A DNA stretch of 64,000 nucleotides from Candidatus Celerinatantimonas neptuna (GTDB lineage Bacteria > Pseudomonadota > Gammaproteobacteria > Enterobacterales > Celerinatantimonadaceae), in assembly GCA_911810475.1 (NCBI GenBank), contig OU461276.1:3039501-3103500 (forward strand), written 5' to 3'. The translations under genes were made by a program, and so were the position numbers. The first letter of the stretch is position 1; each line of letters starts with the position of its first letter. Positions 46,761 to 56,469 of the stretch are shown in pieces. The notes beneath the pieces were generated by a model. It saw only the letters and a program-made list of their open reading frames with translations. It did no database searches and was not told the origin of the DNA.

Positions 46761-46837
46761 TTTTAGCTAAATAAACAGCAAAAAGCCTTAAAAACCATCG
46801 CTAAACGTCAACATGCCTTAATCCCTAATAGTTGAAC
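46761..46837. repeat. Dispersed repeat B, best copy with 51150-51217
   Basis: AATAAACAG followed about 33 bases later by AAACGTCAACATGCCT (46803-46818) and then GTTGAA. The same blocks in the same order are at 51150-51217. The CAACATGCCTTAA end resembles the terminal repeat of the IS at 56826 read outward (CAACACGCCCTAG). Confidence 0.45.
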
Positions 46838-46839
46838 GC

Positions 46840-47619
46840 TTATTTTTTAAATACTGTATTGTAAGCACTAAGTAAGCGCTGAGTGATTTCATGTTGAGGT
46901 TGATTAAATAGCATTTCTGTTTGGGTCCACTCGACAATTGTTCCTTTATACATGACTGCAACCTGGTCACTCATGTGACTGACCATTCCCAGATCATTGG
47001 ATACGATGATATAACTTAAACCAAATCGATTTTGTAGTTCGATTAGAAGGTTAATAATCTGTGAGCGAACGGATACATCAAGCGATGAAATACTTTCATC
47101 GGCAATTACTATTTTAGGATTGAGGATAAGTGCCCGGGCCAATGCTACACGTTGCTTTTGACCACTACTTAGCATTTGTGGGTAATATTCAGCATGTTCT
47201 GGGAGCAGGCCAACAAGCTTTAATGTCGAAGAGATCCTGTCTCGTCGCTGTTGCTCACTCATATAAGTATTTAAGGCCAGTGGAACTTCCAGTATACGCC
47301 CTATACGACTTCGGGGGTTCAACGATGTATTAGGGTCCTGAAAAATCATTCTGACCAGTTTACAGCGTTTGCTATGAGCACCGTATTCCAGAAGTTCTCC
47401 GTTAATTCGAATTTCACCGTGAGTTGGACAATTGAGGCCTGCAATTAAACGGACTAATGTTGATTTACCCGATCCGGATTCACCAATTATCGAGAGCGTA
47501 TGACCCTGTTTTAAGGTTAAATTGACAGAGCTTAAAATATCCAGTGTCTGTCGTTTAAACCAACCTTGTTGAACTTTGATCTGTTGGGATAAATTGATTA
47601 TTTCCAGTAATGCACTCAT
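46840..47619 (-). CDS. sapF: Sap-type ABC transporter ATPase SapF
   Basis: ATPase of the oligopeptide/nickel class. 259 residues with Walker [11 protein letters not shown]-loop [15 protein letters not shown], signature [15 protein letters not shown] (Ser in place of the first Gly of LSGGQ) and Walker [13 protein letters not shown]. Overlaps sapD by 4 bases and ends the minus-strand sapBCDF operon. Role with SapD: powering SapBC, which in E. coli has been linked to putrescine export and in other enterics to antimicrobial-peptide resistance. Confidence 0.9.
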   Translation of the reverse strand: MSALLEIINLSQQIKVQQGWFKRQTLDILSSVNLTLKQGHTLSIIGESGSGKSTLVRLIAGLNCPTHGEIRINGELLEYGAHSKRCKLVRMIFQDPNTSLNPRSRIGRILEVPLALNTYMSEQQRRDRISSTLKLVGLLPEHAEYYPQMLSSGQKQRVALARALILNPKIVIADESISSLDVSVRSQIINLLIELQNRFGLSYIIVSNDLGMVSHMSDQVAVMYKGTIVEWTQTEMLFNQPQHEITQRLLSAYNTVFKK

Positions 47620-48614
47620 TGATTGGTTTCATCCCAGTTCAGTGGATAATGGCAGGCAAAATAGTGAGTTTTCAAATTGCGAAGTACAGGCTGTTGAACA
47701 CATTCTTTTTGTGCTCTTGGGCATCTGGGACCGAGTCTGCATCCAATGGGGAGATGCTGCAAAGATGGAATAGCTCCGGTAAGTGATGCTAAACGGGTTT
47801 TCGGTTTTAGTCCATCACGGTAATTGGGAACCGAGTTAATTAATGCTGATGTATAAGGGTGGTGAGGGTTTTCTAGCACCTGTTTAGATTGTCCCGATTC
47901 AACAGTTTGTCCACAGTACAATACAGTGACTTTATCCGCTAGATCTGCAAGCGTTCTGAAATCATGGTTGATTAACAAAATCGCGGTATTGTTTAGTTTG
48001 TTTAATTTATCCAGCAGTCGGAGGATTTGCATAGCTGTGGTTGTTTCCATCGATGTTGTCGGTTCATCGGCAACTAATAATCTGGGTTGCCCGGCAATAG
48101 CCATTGCAATCATTATTTTTTGACATAAACCATCAGAGAGCTCATAAGGGTAGCTTCGCATTATTCTTCGTGGATGTTTGATGCCAACCCGATGTAGTAA
48201 GATTTGCGCTTGTTTTTTCCGCCAACGGAATCGTTGCCAAAAGTGGCCCTTGAATAAGCTCCAGGGAATGGCTTCTTTAATTTGTCCTCCGATTTTTTCG
48301 GATGGATCGAGACAACTCGATGGTTCCTGAAAAATCATCGCAATTTCACGGCCCATGATTTTTCTTCGTTGTTTCGGTGAAAGAGACAGTAAGTCTAACT
48401 TACCTAACCGCATACGATCGGCACGGATTTTCCATGTTGGTTTGGTGACACCGAGCAGTGCTTTGGCAATTAGGCTTTTTCCTGAACCAGACTCTCCAAC
48501 CAAAGCTCTAATTTCACCTTCTGCTATAGTGATGTTAACTTTGTCTACAGCTTTAACCAGACCGCTTGGTGTTTCGATTTCAATGGTCAGATTACGTATA
48601 TCCAGCAATGCCAT
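47616..48614 (-). CDS. sapD: Sap-type ABC transporter ATPase SapD
   Basis: 332 residues: Walker [17 protein letters not shown]-loop [20 protein letters not shown], a signature region [19 protein letters not shown] in which the LSGGQ motif is degenerate (LSDGL), Walker [13 protein letters not shown], and the C-terminal oligopeptide/dipeptide-type cysteine block [15 protein letters not shown]. The degenerate signature is also a feature of E. coli SapD. One-base overlap with sapC. Confidence 0.9.
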   Translation of the reverse strand: MALLDIRNLTIEIETPSGLVKAVDKVNITIAEGEIRALVGESGSGKSLIAKALLGVTKPTWKIRADRMRLGKLDLLSLSPKQRRKIMGREIAMIFQEPSSCLDPSEKIGGQIKEAIPWSLFKGHFWQRFRWRKKQAQILLHRVGIKHPRRIMRSYPYELSDGLCQKIMIAMAIAGQPRLLVADEPTTSMETTTAMQILRLLDKLNKLNNTAILLINHDFRTLADLADKVTVLYCGQTVESGQSKQVLENPHHPYTSALINSVPNYRDGLKPKTRLASLTGAIPSLQHLPIGCRLGPRCPRAQKECVQQPVLRNLKTHYFACHYPLNWDETNQ

Positions 48615-49504
48615 TATTCGATCCCCTCACTTAGTGCTTTGCGCCATCCTTCACCAACGAGATTAACGGATAAAATACTCATCATGATTGCAATTCCTGG
48701 CAGTGTGACAGTCCAGGGCGCGACAAGTAGCAGATCACGAGTACCTGCAAGCAGATTCCCCCACTCAGGGCAGGGGGGTTGAGCTCCAATGCCAATAAAC
48801 CCAAGTGCGGCAATGTCAAGAATTGCTGATGATAATGCCCGTGTAGTCTGAGCTACAATCGTTTCTAATGTATTGGGTAGAATACCGTATTTTAGAATAT
48901 GGAAAATGGATGCGCCATCAAGTTTGATGGCCTGTAAATATTCTTTAGGCATTTGCTCTGTGACGGCGTTATATGTTGAGCGAATGAATTTTGGAATTTG
49001 CGCCAGAGTTACCGCAATTAATGTTGCATGAAGTCCCATCCCCATTACAGAGACTAATAATAGTGCCATGATCAAAGATGGAATTGATAATGCTGTATCC
49101 ATCAAATGATGCAGAATGCTGGATTTAAGACCCTTGGTGAAGCCTGCCGCGATGCCTATCGGAACACCAATGAATAAGGCAATCATGGTGAGTAATATGG
49201 CACTTCCAAAGGTTAGACGTGCTCCATAAATAATGCGTGATAACATATCCCGTCCTAGGTCATCGGTTCCCAGGAAATGTTCTATCATGCCATTGTTTTG
49301 CCAGGAAGGGGGGAGTAGCAACAGATTGCTTTGCTGAGCAAATGGGTAAGGTGTTATGTATGGGGCGGCTATTGCAAGGATGCAAAATACAATAAAGAGC
49401 CACAGTCCCAGCATCGCTAATCGATTGTTTCGAAAATTATTCCATATGCGAACACTTGCCGACGGAATATATTCGTGGGCGAAGATATTGCTAGAGTTGT
49501 TCAT
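48614..49504 (-). CDS. sapC: Sap-type ABC transporter permease SapC
   Basis: DppC/OppC-type inner-membrane permease, 296 residues. N-terminal helix about 33-53, [21 protein letters not shown] before the core, the EAA-type loop [24 protein letters not shown], and a C-terminal [13 protein letters not shown]. Overlaps sapB by 14 bases and sapD by one, so translation is coupled. Confidence 0.92.
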   Translation of the reverse strand: MNNSSNIFAHEYIPSASVRIWNNFRNNRLAMLGLWLFIVFCILAIAAPYITPYPFAQQSNLLLLPPSWQNNGMIEHFLGTDDLGRDMLSRIIYGARLTFGSAILLTMIALFIGVPIGIAAGFTKGLKSSILHHLMDTALSIPSLIMALLLVSVMGMGLHATLIAVTLAQIPKFIRSTYNAVTEQMPKEYLQAIKLDGASIFHILKYGILPNTLETIVAQTTRALSSAILDIAALGFIGIGAQPPCPEWGNLLAGTRDLLLVAPWTVTLPGIAIMMSILSVNLVGEGWRKALSEGIE

Positions 49505-50462
49505 AAATTTCCTTTTTTCGCATCGGAGAAATAATTGCTGTTAATAGATCGGTAAGCACTGATGCACATATTACAAAACTAGCTACGACTAACATACCAC
49601 TACGGATAGCAACATAATCATGCTGAAAAATAGCAATGATTAACCATTTCCCTATTCCTGGCCAGGAGAAAACTACCTCAACAACCATTGCCATGGTTAA
49701 TATACTTCCAAATTGCAGGCTCAGATTAGGGAAAATATTGGGTAGTGTATTGCGCAGAGCATGATGAAGTACAATTTCTCTTTTGGATAACCCTTTGAGC
49801 ATTGCAGCTTTTATATAGTTCTCCTGCATGGTTTTGGTTATTGCTGTTGAAATTTGTCGGATGACTTCAGTGGTTGGCAATACAGCAAGTACTGAAGCTG
49901 GAAGAACTATATGGTGAAGAACGGAGAGTAAAGCTGGAATCCGTTGCGACGGAGGAAGTAGTAATGAGTCAATGAGTGAAAAGCCGGTGACATGGGGAAT
50001 GTTGATTAGCAGACTAAATCGTCCCGAAACAGGAAACCATCCAAGATTAAGAGAAAAATTCATGACCAGTATAATGGCTAACCAAAAGACGGGTGTGCAA
50101 TAGCCAATTATCGTCAGGCTCATAATAACGCGTCTAATCCAGTGTCGTTGGAATAATCCGCAGATCGTGCCTAAAGGAATACCCACAACCAGAGAAATGA
50201 TAAAGGCCGAGAAACATAGCTCCAGTGTCGCAGGGAACACCCGCAGTATGTCTTTGAGTATGGGTTGTCCTGTAACAGGAGATAGCCCTAAATGACCATG
50301 TAAGTTATTCCATACAAATAATCCGAATAATTTGAACGGATTACCATGGCCAGGAACTACACCGCCGGGTAGGTAGCGGTCTAGTAAAAAAGCTATTAAG
50401 TTCAGAATCAGCAGGGTGATTAGCAGTAGCATGATTCGCCTGATGAAGTAACGTAACATCAT
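49491..50462 (-). CDS. sapB: Sap-type ABC transporter permease SapB
   Basis: DppB/OppB-type permease, 323 residues. TM1 about 8-27, VTGQPILKDILRVFPATLEL, GYCTPVFWLAIILVMNFSLN, the EAA loop ENYIKAAMLKGLSKREIVLHHALRN and VEVVFSWPGIGKWLI. It matches E. coli SapB along its length. Two ATGs sit back to back (50462, 50459); AGGAAG favours the second by spacing. First gene of the operon: the binding protein SapA, normally upstream, is not here. Confidence 0.92.
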   Translation of the reverse strand: MMLRYFIRRIMLLLITLLILNLIAFLLDRYLPGGVVPGHGNPFKLFGLFVWNNLHGHLGLSPVTGQPILKDILRVFPATLELCFSAFIISLVVGIPLGTICGLFQRHWIRRVIMSLTIIGYCTPVFWLAIILVMNFSLNLGWFPVSGRFSLLINIPHVTGFSLIDSLLLPPSQRIPALLSVLHHIVLPASVLAVLPTTEVIRQISTAITKTMQENYIKAAMLKGLSKREIVLHHALRNTLPNIFPNLSLQFGSILTMAMVVEVVFSWPGIGKWLIIAIFQHDYVAIRSGMLVVASFVICASVLTDLLTAIISPMRKKEIYEQL

Positions 50463-51290
50463 TCACTTCCTGTTGGTTTTAATCGTTATAATCCCAATGG
50501 GATAGTATTGTATATTTATTGGACTACGAGTTGTCGTATGACAATTATCATAGCTTGACTCTTGATAATCCCTGATGAGATATGTGTTTCTAACAATCAT
50601 ACATGGAAATAAGTATAAGATACTTATATTGTTGTCGTCTAAAGATACACACCATGATATTCGCTAGCCCAATCTACTCGCAAAGGTTGGGATTATAAGA
50701 GCGAGAGTTGCTGCGTATCTACACTTTTACAAGTTTTTTTCTTTGTTTTAGGATGAAAAAATGCTTATTCTGATAAGTGTAGTTAAGAATAAATGGTTAT
50801 GAGGAAGTCCTAAATCGTTATAAAATAAAAGGATTATATTATTAACAATTATGTTGTCTGGGGCTCTGTTTTATTTAACCTGTATTTTTAGGAAAACATA
50901 ATAAGCTGAGTTAGTTGACTTTTTTTGGTTATTTTTACAACAATTTATCATTTTTGGTGAGATATGAGCCTTTGTGGGGCCTAAGGTGAAACCAGATGGG
51001 TTTTAGTTTCAGTAAATATAATGATGTAGATTAACCTGGAGTACTATTTAGCAATAATAGGTCCTGTTACTAAGGCTCGTTGGGAATGTTGCTCATTTAT
51101 TCGGCGCATAGTCCGGACTTGTTAGATGTCAACACAGCCTGCAACCTGCTTTGTTTGAATAAACAGTAACAAAAAATAATGATCAAACGTTAATATGGCC
51201 TGGTATGAAGGTTGAATAGGTTGATGCAGAGTGACCTTTTCCATATTGTTCAGCTATATTGGATAGATAACTATCAGAAGGAGATGATTG
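50463..51290. other. Long non-coding region between sapB and phhB
   Basis: About 830 AT-rich bases between divergent genes, with no credible open frame and no sapA remnant visible. It contains small inverted repeats (AAGTAT/ATACTT around 50613-50627; CCCAA/TTGGG around 50669-50692) and repeat B at 51150-51217. Promoters of sapB and phhB must lie here but do not stand out. Confidence 0.5.
51150..51217. repeat. Dispersed repeat B, copy in front of phhB
   Basis: TTTGTTTGAATAAACAG, then AAACGTTAATATGGCCT (51185-51201) and GTTGAAT. Blocks and order match 46761-46837, with gaps between them. Strand and true ends are uncertain. Confidence 0.45.
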
Positions 51291-51623
51291 ATGGCCAAAA
51301 AAGAGCGATCAAAATCAGTTTCACTATTAAATGAGGAGCAGATTGAAAAGCTGTTAGCTCATCTGAGTCATTGGCATTTGCAACTAGTTGATAGTCATCC
51401 TCGATTAGTTAAAAATTACAAATGTGAGCATTTTGCTGCTGCGATGTTGTTTGCTAATCAGATTGCAAATATGGCTGAATTAGAGAATCATCATCCTCGC
51501 CTATTAGTTGAATATAAAAGAGTACAAATTAGTTGGTGGTCTCATGAACCAGTTGGTTTGACGGAAATGGATTTTCTGATGGCGGCTCGTTGTGATGAGT
51601 TGGCTGAGCGTAATACAGGATAA
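51291..51623 (+). CDS. phhB: Pterin-4a-carbinolamine dehydratase PhhB
   Basis: Recycles the pterin cofactor of phenylalanine hydroxylase. 110 residues with the family core HFAAAMLFANQIANMAELENHHP and the Trp/His region SWWSHEPVGLTEMDFLMAARCDEL. AGGAG seven bases before ATG 51291 decides the start. The tyrR-like gene begins two bases after the stop, so they are co-transcribed. No phhA is present in the window. Confidence 0.9.
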   Translation: MAKKERSKSVSLLNEEQIEKLLAHLSHWHLQLVDSHPRLVKNYKCEHFAAAMLFANQIANMAELENHHPRLLVEYKRVQISWWSHEPVGLTEMDFLMAARCDELAERNTG

Positions 51624-51625
51624 TT

Positions 51626-53068
51626 ATGATACGACTGGAGATTGTGTGCCCATGCGGTATCGAAGTCATTTCCCGTATATTTGAAATATTGACAAGTTTT
51701 AATGTTGTTTTAAAAGGAATTGAGACAAATACAGTAGGTTACCTTTACCTAGTAATTTCTGATGTTGAGTTTAGCCAATTGCAGAGTTTATTGACTAAAC
51801 TGCGTTATATTGATGTTGTTTGTGACGCGAGAGTTCTCCGGGCTATTCCTTCTGAATTAGAGCATCGTGAAGTTCAGCTATTATTAAATACTATTTCAGC
51901 CCCTGTTATTTTAGTTGATCGGGATGGCGTAATTAGTCAGGTTAATGAAGCCTTTGCTTTTGCATGTTGTTGTCCCCGCGAGCAGTTAATCAGTCAGCCG
52001 TTTTCTGAATATATCAAAGGATTCTCTTTAGGTCGGTGGCTGGGTAGTGGGCAAGGCCGTTCTGAGTCGGCTGAAGTTTATCTTGGAGAGCGTCCTTATC
52101 AGGCTCAGATAGAACCTTTAGCTGAAGAATCTTCCGTACTTAATCTCCCCACTGCACTGATGATCTTACATCCGGATAGTTGTCTTGTTCCTGATTTGGA
52201 TTTATCCAGTATTCGCGATAGCTTTGCTCCTTTTGGGTTGATTGCTCATCATCCATCGTATCTTCGGGTTGTCGAACAAATTAAACAAGTCGCTGAGCAG
52301 TCTCGTCCGTTATTACTCTATGGAGAAATAGGGAGTGGTCGAAAATTTTCAGCTCAACTACTTAATCATTTTCGGGGGAATTCGCCTGAGCAAATGGTTT
52401 GTATCGATGGTTTAATCAGCGATACTATTCTTGACGAGCAATTATTGGATATTGTTGTTGATTTACCTGAAATGGTGCTTGTTCGTCAGATTGAAAAGCT
52501 ACAACCTGCTCAATTTTCAAGATTAATTTCCCAATTACATTCGGTAACACAAGTTGTATATACATCATCATTACCTCCCGGGGAGCTGATTGATCGTTTT
52601 GGAAGTGACATGTTTTATTCTGGCATCAGTCAGTGCCTTGAAATTTTGCCATTAAGAATGCGCCTTGAAGATATTATTCCACTTGTTCAGGCTTGGTTAG
52701 ATGAAGAATTTTTAAACTATGGGCAGCCTTCACCAACATTGACTAAATCTGTGCAACAATTTATCAAAAAATGTTCCTGGCCTGGGAATATTGCACAATT
52801 ATTGCAGGTGTTACGTGATACTATGTCTATCACAGGACCACGGGCTTGGACCGTTAAGGATATTCAATATAGTCATCAAAGCGAGAGTTATTCCATTGAC
52901 TTAAATGGCATTTTAGATCATGACTATCATCAGGCTATGTCTGAATTTGAACGGCTACTTTTGAATCACCATTATCCGCATTATCCAAGTACGCGGTCGT
53001 TAGCAAAAAAATTAGGGCTGTCGCATACAGCCGTTGCGAAGAAACTCAAAGAACACAAAATTACATGA
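51626..53068 (+). CDS. TyrR-like aromatic amino acid regulator with a degenerate ATPase domain
   Basis: 480 residues in TyrR order: ACT domain (about 1-75), PAS (about 85-190), AAA+-like domain (about 205-420), and a C-terminal Fis-type HTH (YPSTRSLAKKLGLSHTAVAKKL), which is nearly identical to TyrR. The Walker A position reads GEIGSGRKFSA, without the canonical GK[ST], and the Walker B position reads MVLVRQIEKL with no acidic pair. About 35 residues of the AAA+ middle are missing compared with the 513-residue E. coli protein. It should still bind DNA and sense ligands through ACT, but probably not ATP. Operon with phhB suggests it controls aromatic amino acid metabolism. Confidence 0.85.
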   Translation: MIRLEIVCPCGIEVISRIFEILTSFNVVLKGIETNTVGYLYLVISDVEFSQLQSLLTKLRYIDVVCDARVLRAIPSELEHREVQLLLNTISAPVILVDRDGVISQVNEAFAFACCCPREQLISQPFSEYIKGFSLGRWLGSGQGRSESAEVYLGERPYQAQIEPLAEESSVLNLPTALMILHPDSCLVPDLDLSSIRDSFAPFGLIAHHPSYLRVVEQIKQVAEQSRPLLLYGEIGSGRKFSAQLLNHFRGNSPEQMVCIDGLISDTILDEQLLDIVVDLPEMVLVRQIEKLQPAQFSRLISQLHSVTQVVYTSSLPPGELIDRFGSDMFYSGISQCLEILPLRMRLEDIIPLVQAWLDEEFLNYGQPSPTLTKSVQQFIKKCSWPGNIAQLLQVLRDTMSITGPRAWTVKDIQYSHQSESYSIDLNGILDHDYHQAMSEFERLLLNHHYPHYPSTRSLAKKLGLSHTAVAKKLKEHKIT

Positions 53069-53165
53069 GAATCGTCGAACTTATTGCATTTTAGTGATAA
53101 TTTATATTTAAATTTCAATAGGTTGATTGATTTTTATTTAAAATTAAGCAGCAGAGGAGTTGCGA

Positions 53166-54272
53166 ATGAATCATTATAAAATTGCATTATTGGCTGGTGA
53201 TGGTATTGGTCCGGAAATTATGCAAGAAGCTGTCAAAGTATTAAAAGCGGTCGAAGCTCGTCATAGTGATGTTAAATTTGAACTGAATCCTGCCTTGTTT
53301 GGTGCAGCAGCGTACTTTGAAACAGGAAAGTCTTTCCCTGAAGAAACAATTCGGATATGTGATGAAGCTGATGCGATTTTAAAAGGCACAATTGGTCTTA
53401 GCCATGAAGAATCTCAAAAAATCCCGGTTGATGAACAGCCTGAAAGAGGTGCTTTATTGCCGATGCGCCGTCGGTACAACACGTTTGCGAATTTCCGTCC
53501 GGTTTATTTACCCAAAGAGCTTTCATTTTTTTCACCATTGAAAGAAGAAGTGATCGGTGAGGGAATTGATTTCGTCATTATTCGTGAGCTGGTCGGTGGA
53601 CTTTACTTCGGTGAAAAAATTCTGGGGGTAAATGATCAGGGGCTGCGTTATGTAAAAGAAATCCTTGAATACGATGAATCACAGATTCGGGCGATTGTGA
53701 AAGTTGCGTTTGAAACAGCTCAGTCACGTAAGAAAGTCTTGCATAATATCCACAAAAGTAACGTATTAAAGTCCAGTGTATTGTGGAATGAAATTGTGGC
53801 TGAAGTTAGTCAGGATTTTCCTGAGGTTGAAGTGAAGCATATTTTAGTTGATGCAGCTGCAACATATCTTTGTTTGAACCCTGGTCAATTTGATGTCATG
53901 GTCATGGAAAATATGTTTGGTGATATATTAAGTGATCTGGGTGGTGGTATTTTAGGTTCTCTGGGATTAATGCCATCAGCTTGTGTCGGACCTGATAAAT
54001 CTTATTTTGAACCTTCTCATGGTAGTGCTCCTGATATTGCCGGACAAAATATTGCAAACCCTTATTCAATGATTGGATCAGTTGCATTGATGTTGGATAT
54101 GAGTTTTGGTATGAAACAGGAAGCACAGAACTTATGGCAGGCAATGAGAGCAGTTTTTGCTGCGGGCTTCTCTACACCTGATTTGGCAAAAGGCAAAGAT
54201 GTGAAACTGATTAATACTGATGCCTTTGGTGATATGGTCGTTAGTGAATTAAATAAGTTACCAATTGATTGA
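53166..54272 (+). CDS. leuB: 3-isopropylmalate dehydrogenase (LeuB-like)
   Basis: Oxidises and decarboxylates 3-isopropylmalate with NAD+. 368 residues: LLAGDGIGPEIM at the start, the substrate arginines in RGALLPMRRRYNTFANFRP and IIRELVGGLYFGE, and the metal/cofactor region MENMFGDILSDLGGG and EPSHGSAPDIAGQNIANP. The C-terminal part is more like the wider isocitrate/isopropylmalate dehydrogenase family than enteric LeuB, so a related beta-decarboxylating dehydrogenase is possible. The need for a LeuB partner to leuC-leuD-leuA2 supports the call. AGAGGAG before ATG 53166 decides the start. Confidence 0.82.
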   Translation: MNHYKIALLAGDGIGPEIMQEAVKVLKAVEARHSDVKFELNPALFGAAAYFETGKSFPEETIRICDEADAILKGTIGLSHEESQKIPVDEQPERGALLPMRRRYNTFANFRPVYLPKELSFFSPLKEEVIGEGIDFVIIRELVGGLYFGEKILGVNDQGLRYVKEILEYDESQIRAIVKVAFETAQSRKKVLHNIHKSNVLKSSVLWNEIVAEVSQDFPEVEVKHILVDAAATYLCLNPGQFDVMVMENMFGDILSDLGGGILGSLGLMPSACVGPDKSYFEPSHGSAPDIAGQNIANPYSMIGSVALMLDMSFGMKQEAQNLWQAMRAVFAAGFSTPDLAKGKDVKLINTDAFGDMVVSELNKLPID

Positions 54273-54283
54273 TATTATTTTTT

Positions 54284-54322
54284 GAAGATCACCTGATATA
54301 TTATAAATACCAGATGATCTTC
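54284..54322 (+). terminator. First hairpin after leuB
   Basis: GAAGATCACCTG (54284-54295) pairs with CAGATGATCTTC (54311-54322) with one mismatch. No T tract; a second, stronger hairpin follows. Confidence 0.5.
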
Positions 54323-54341
54323 AATAGCTTATTTAAATTAC

Positions 54342-54369
54342 AAGAAACCGCTCATTAGAGCGGTTTCTT
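54342..54369. terminator. Terminator between leuB and the cold-shock gene
   Basis: AAGAAACCGCTC (54342-54353) pairs perfectly with GAGCGGTTTCTT (54358-54369), a 12-bp stem with a 4-base loop and A/T-rich ends on both sides. Suits both convergent genes. Confidence 0.85.
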
Positions 54370-54389
54370 AATCTTATACTGAGTCTAAT

Positions 54390-54602
54390 TTACAGAGGAA
54401 CGACATTCTCTGCTTGAGGTCCTTTAGGGCTCTGGCCTAAAGTGAATTCGACCTGCTGACCGTCTTTTAAGGTTTTAAACCCTTCGCATTGGATTGCACT
54501 GAAATGAACAAACACATCAGGTCCTCCATGGAGTTGTGTAATAAAACCAAACCCTTTAGTTTCATTAAAGAATTTTACGGTACCAGTCAATCTGTTAGAC
54601 AT
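54390..54602 (-). CDS. Cold-shock domain protein (CspA family)
   Basis: 70-residue single CSD protein that binds single-stranded RNA/DNA. RNP1 is KGFGFIT and RNP2 is VFVHFSAI, preceded by [16 protein letters not shown] seven bases before ATG 54602 decides the start; a TTG start five codons earlier lacks support. A leader of up to 200 bases lies upstream, as is common for csp genes. Which paralogue it is cannot be told. Confidence 0.93.
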   Translation of the reverse strand: MSNRLTGTVKFFNETKGFGFITQLHGGPDVFVHFSAIQCEGFKTLKDGQQVEFTLGQSPKGPQAENVVPL

Positions 54603-54817
54603 ATCATGATCCTGCAATAAAAATAGCTGTTTAACGCGTTGAAAACGCAGACTTACTTATGAATCATAGGAGCATATAAATATAGCTTCTTGAATCGCAT
54701 AAATATTGCCAATCGTTTCAAGCAATTCTTAGTATTGCATGGATGAAATCATCTCTGCAAGTGGTTTTGATATATTCAAAAGATACAATTAATAGAATTT
54801 AATAATATTCATAAAAA

Positions 54818-55258
54818 TTAAAATAAATTGGGATCTGCCTCACGTTTGTTTGAATGTAATTCTATGATTTTATTCCAGATGGAATTAATTCCGTTAATAC
54901 GAGAATGACTAATATAATTTTTTAATCCGAGGTCATCTAATACATCAATTAGATTTATTGAAATAAATGAGTCCTTATTATTATAGGTTATAAGTGTTAA
55001 TAGAATGATTATAATTCCTCGAATAATCCGTGCTTCACTATCGAGCCAGAGTTGATGATTCTGGTCTATATAAAACCAGGTTTTACTTTCACATCCGGAA
55101 ATAGCGATCTTTTTATCTTGGTTCTCGGCTGGTATTGCGGTTAATTGTTTTCCTAATAACAGTAACTGACGGTAGCGTTCTTCCCAGCTATTCATTTGTT
55201 TGAATGAATGATGTATGTCATCCCAAGATGGTTGTTTTGCTAGTTGAGGGAAATTCAT
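54818..55258 (-). CDS. csdE: SufE/CsdE family sulfur acceptor
   Basis: Takes persulfide sulfur from the cysteine desulfurase encoded just upstream. 146 residues, the usual SufE/CsdE length: SWEERYRQLLLLGKQL at the N-terminus, and the acceptor cysteine in ISGCESKTWF. The second half is AT-rich and Ile/Asn-rich and diverges from enteric CsdE, though the fold length is kept. Overlaps csdA by four bases (ATGA type), so translation is coupled. Confidence 0.88.
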   Translation of the reverse strand: MNFPQLAKQPSWDDIHHSFKQMNSWEERYRQLLLLGKQLTAIPAENQDKKIAISGCESKTWFYIDQNHQLWLDSEARIIRGIIIILLTLITYNNKDSFISINLIDVLDDLGLKNYISHSRINGINSIWNKIIELHSNKREADPNLF

Positions 55259-56469
55259 AGTTTATTGATATCAATAGCTTGTTTGAGTGTTGTGATGAAT
55301 TGGTCTATTTCATGCTGAGTATTATAGCTGGCAATAGACAGACGAATACTACCATATTTTGTAAATTGTTCAGTTACGGGGATAGCACAATGATGCCCAC
55401 AGCGTATGGCTATTTGTTGTTCGTTGAGCCAGGTCGTGATATCAAAAGGATGAATACCTTCAACTTCAAAAGGCAGAACAGCACATCGCAGGGTAGGATT
55501 AGCAATAATATGAACCTCTTCAATTTGAGAAAGTGACTGGGCTGTATAATTTAATAGATGTTGCTCATATTGAATGCGGCCATTTCCCCATTGATCAAGA
55601 AAATCTGTTGTTGCAGCTAAACCCAAAGCCCCTGCAATATTGGGCGTTCCGGCTTCCAGACGAAAAGGCAGCTCTCTGAAGCTGGCTTGTTGGTAACTGA
55701 CCTGGTCTACCATTTCACCGCCATAAAAAGATGGTGTTAGAACATCTAAAAATGAATGACTCCCATACAGAACCCCAATTCCATTTGGACCATACATTTT
55801 ATGTCCGGAAAAAACGTAAGCATCACAATTCACTGATGTGAGATTGATTTTTTTGTGAGCGACTGCCTGTGCTCCATCGATGATGCTGAATGCATTATAC
55901 TGCCGGGCTAACTGACAAATTTTATGAATATCGTTTTCGCTACCCAAACTGTTGGATACGTGTGCCACGGCAACTAATGCAACATTATTTTGTAGTTGTT
56001 TTTCAAAGAGTTGTAGATCCAGATCACCGCTAGGTGTGACCGGTATAATTTCCAACTGTAACTGTTCTTGTTGGCAGAGTTGTTGCCAGGGGACCAGATT
56101 AGCATGGTGTTCTAGTGCTGAGACAAGAACGGTTTGTCCTTTCTGAACGTATTGACGCAATCCGTTGGCAAGAAGATTGAGTGACATTGTGGTGCCACTG
56201 GTCCAGATAATTTGACCATCCGATGGTGCGTTTAACCATTGATGAATTTCTTCCCGGGCTTGTTCAAATTGTTCTGTGAGCTGGTTGGCTCGCTGATGAG
56301 AAGACCGATGAACATTACTCCTTCCCGTGCGGGCGTAATCAAGAAGTGTGTCTATAACCACATCAGGCAGCTGCGTTGTTGCAGCATTATCAAGATAGAT
56401 ACCGAGTGTAGATAAAGATGAAAAACACGGAAAATGTTGGCGAAATGCGATTGGATTGAAAGTATTCAT
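55255..56469 (-). CDS. csdA: Cysteine desulfurase CsdA (SufS-like)
   Basis: PLP enzyme that takes sulfur from cysteine. 404 residues from ATG 56469: MNTFNPIAFRQHFP aligns with the CsdA start, YLDNAATTQLP, EHHANLVPWQQLC, the PLP lysine in FSGHKMYGPNGIGVLYG, LEAGTPNIAGALGLA, and the catalytic Cys loop RCGHHCAIPV. The frame continues upstream to an ATG at 56571 (34 more residues); neither start has a clear ribosome site, so the N-terminus is uncertain. Pair with csdE. Confidence 0.9.
   Translation of the reverse strand: MNTFNPIAFRQHFPCFSSLSTLGIYLDNAATTQLPDVVIDTLLDYARTGRSNVHRSSHQRANQLTEQFEQAREEIHQWLNAPSDGQIIWTSGTTMSLNLLANGLRQYVQKGQTVLVSALEHHANLVPWQQLCQQEQLQLEIIPVTPSGDLDLQLFEKQLQNNVALVAVAHVSNSLGSENDIHKICQLARQYNAFSIIDGAQAVAHKKINLTSVNCDAYVFSGHKMYGPNGIGVLYGSHSFLDVLTPSFYGGEMVDQVSYQQASFRELPFRLEAGTPNIAGALGLAATTDFLDQWGNGRIQYEQHLLNYTAQSLSQIEEVHIIANPTLRCAVLPFEVEGIHPFDITTWLNEQQIAIRCGHHCAIPVTEQFTKYGSIRLSIASYNTQHEIDQFITTLKQAIDINKL

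Larger units (their letters stand above)
46395..46839. other. Intergenic region fabV / sapF built of repeats
   Basis: About 445 bases with no gene. It contains a hairpin (CCATAG/CTATGG around 46628-46644), repeat A copy 2 at 46646-46703 and repeat B at 46761-46837. Confidence 0.5.
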
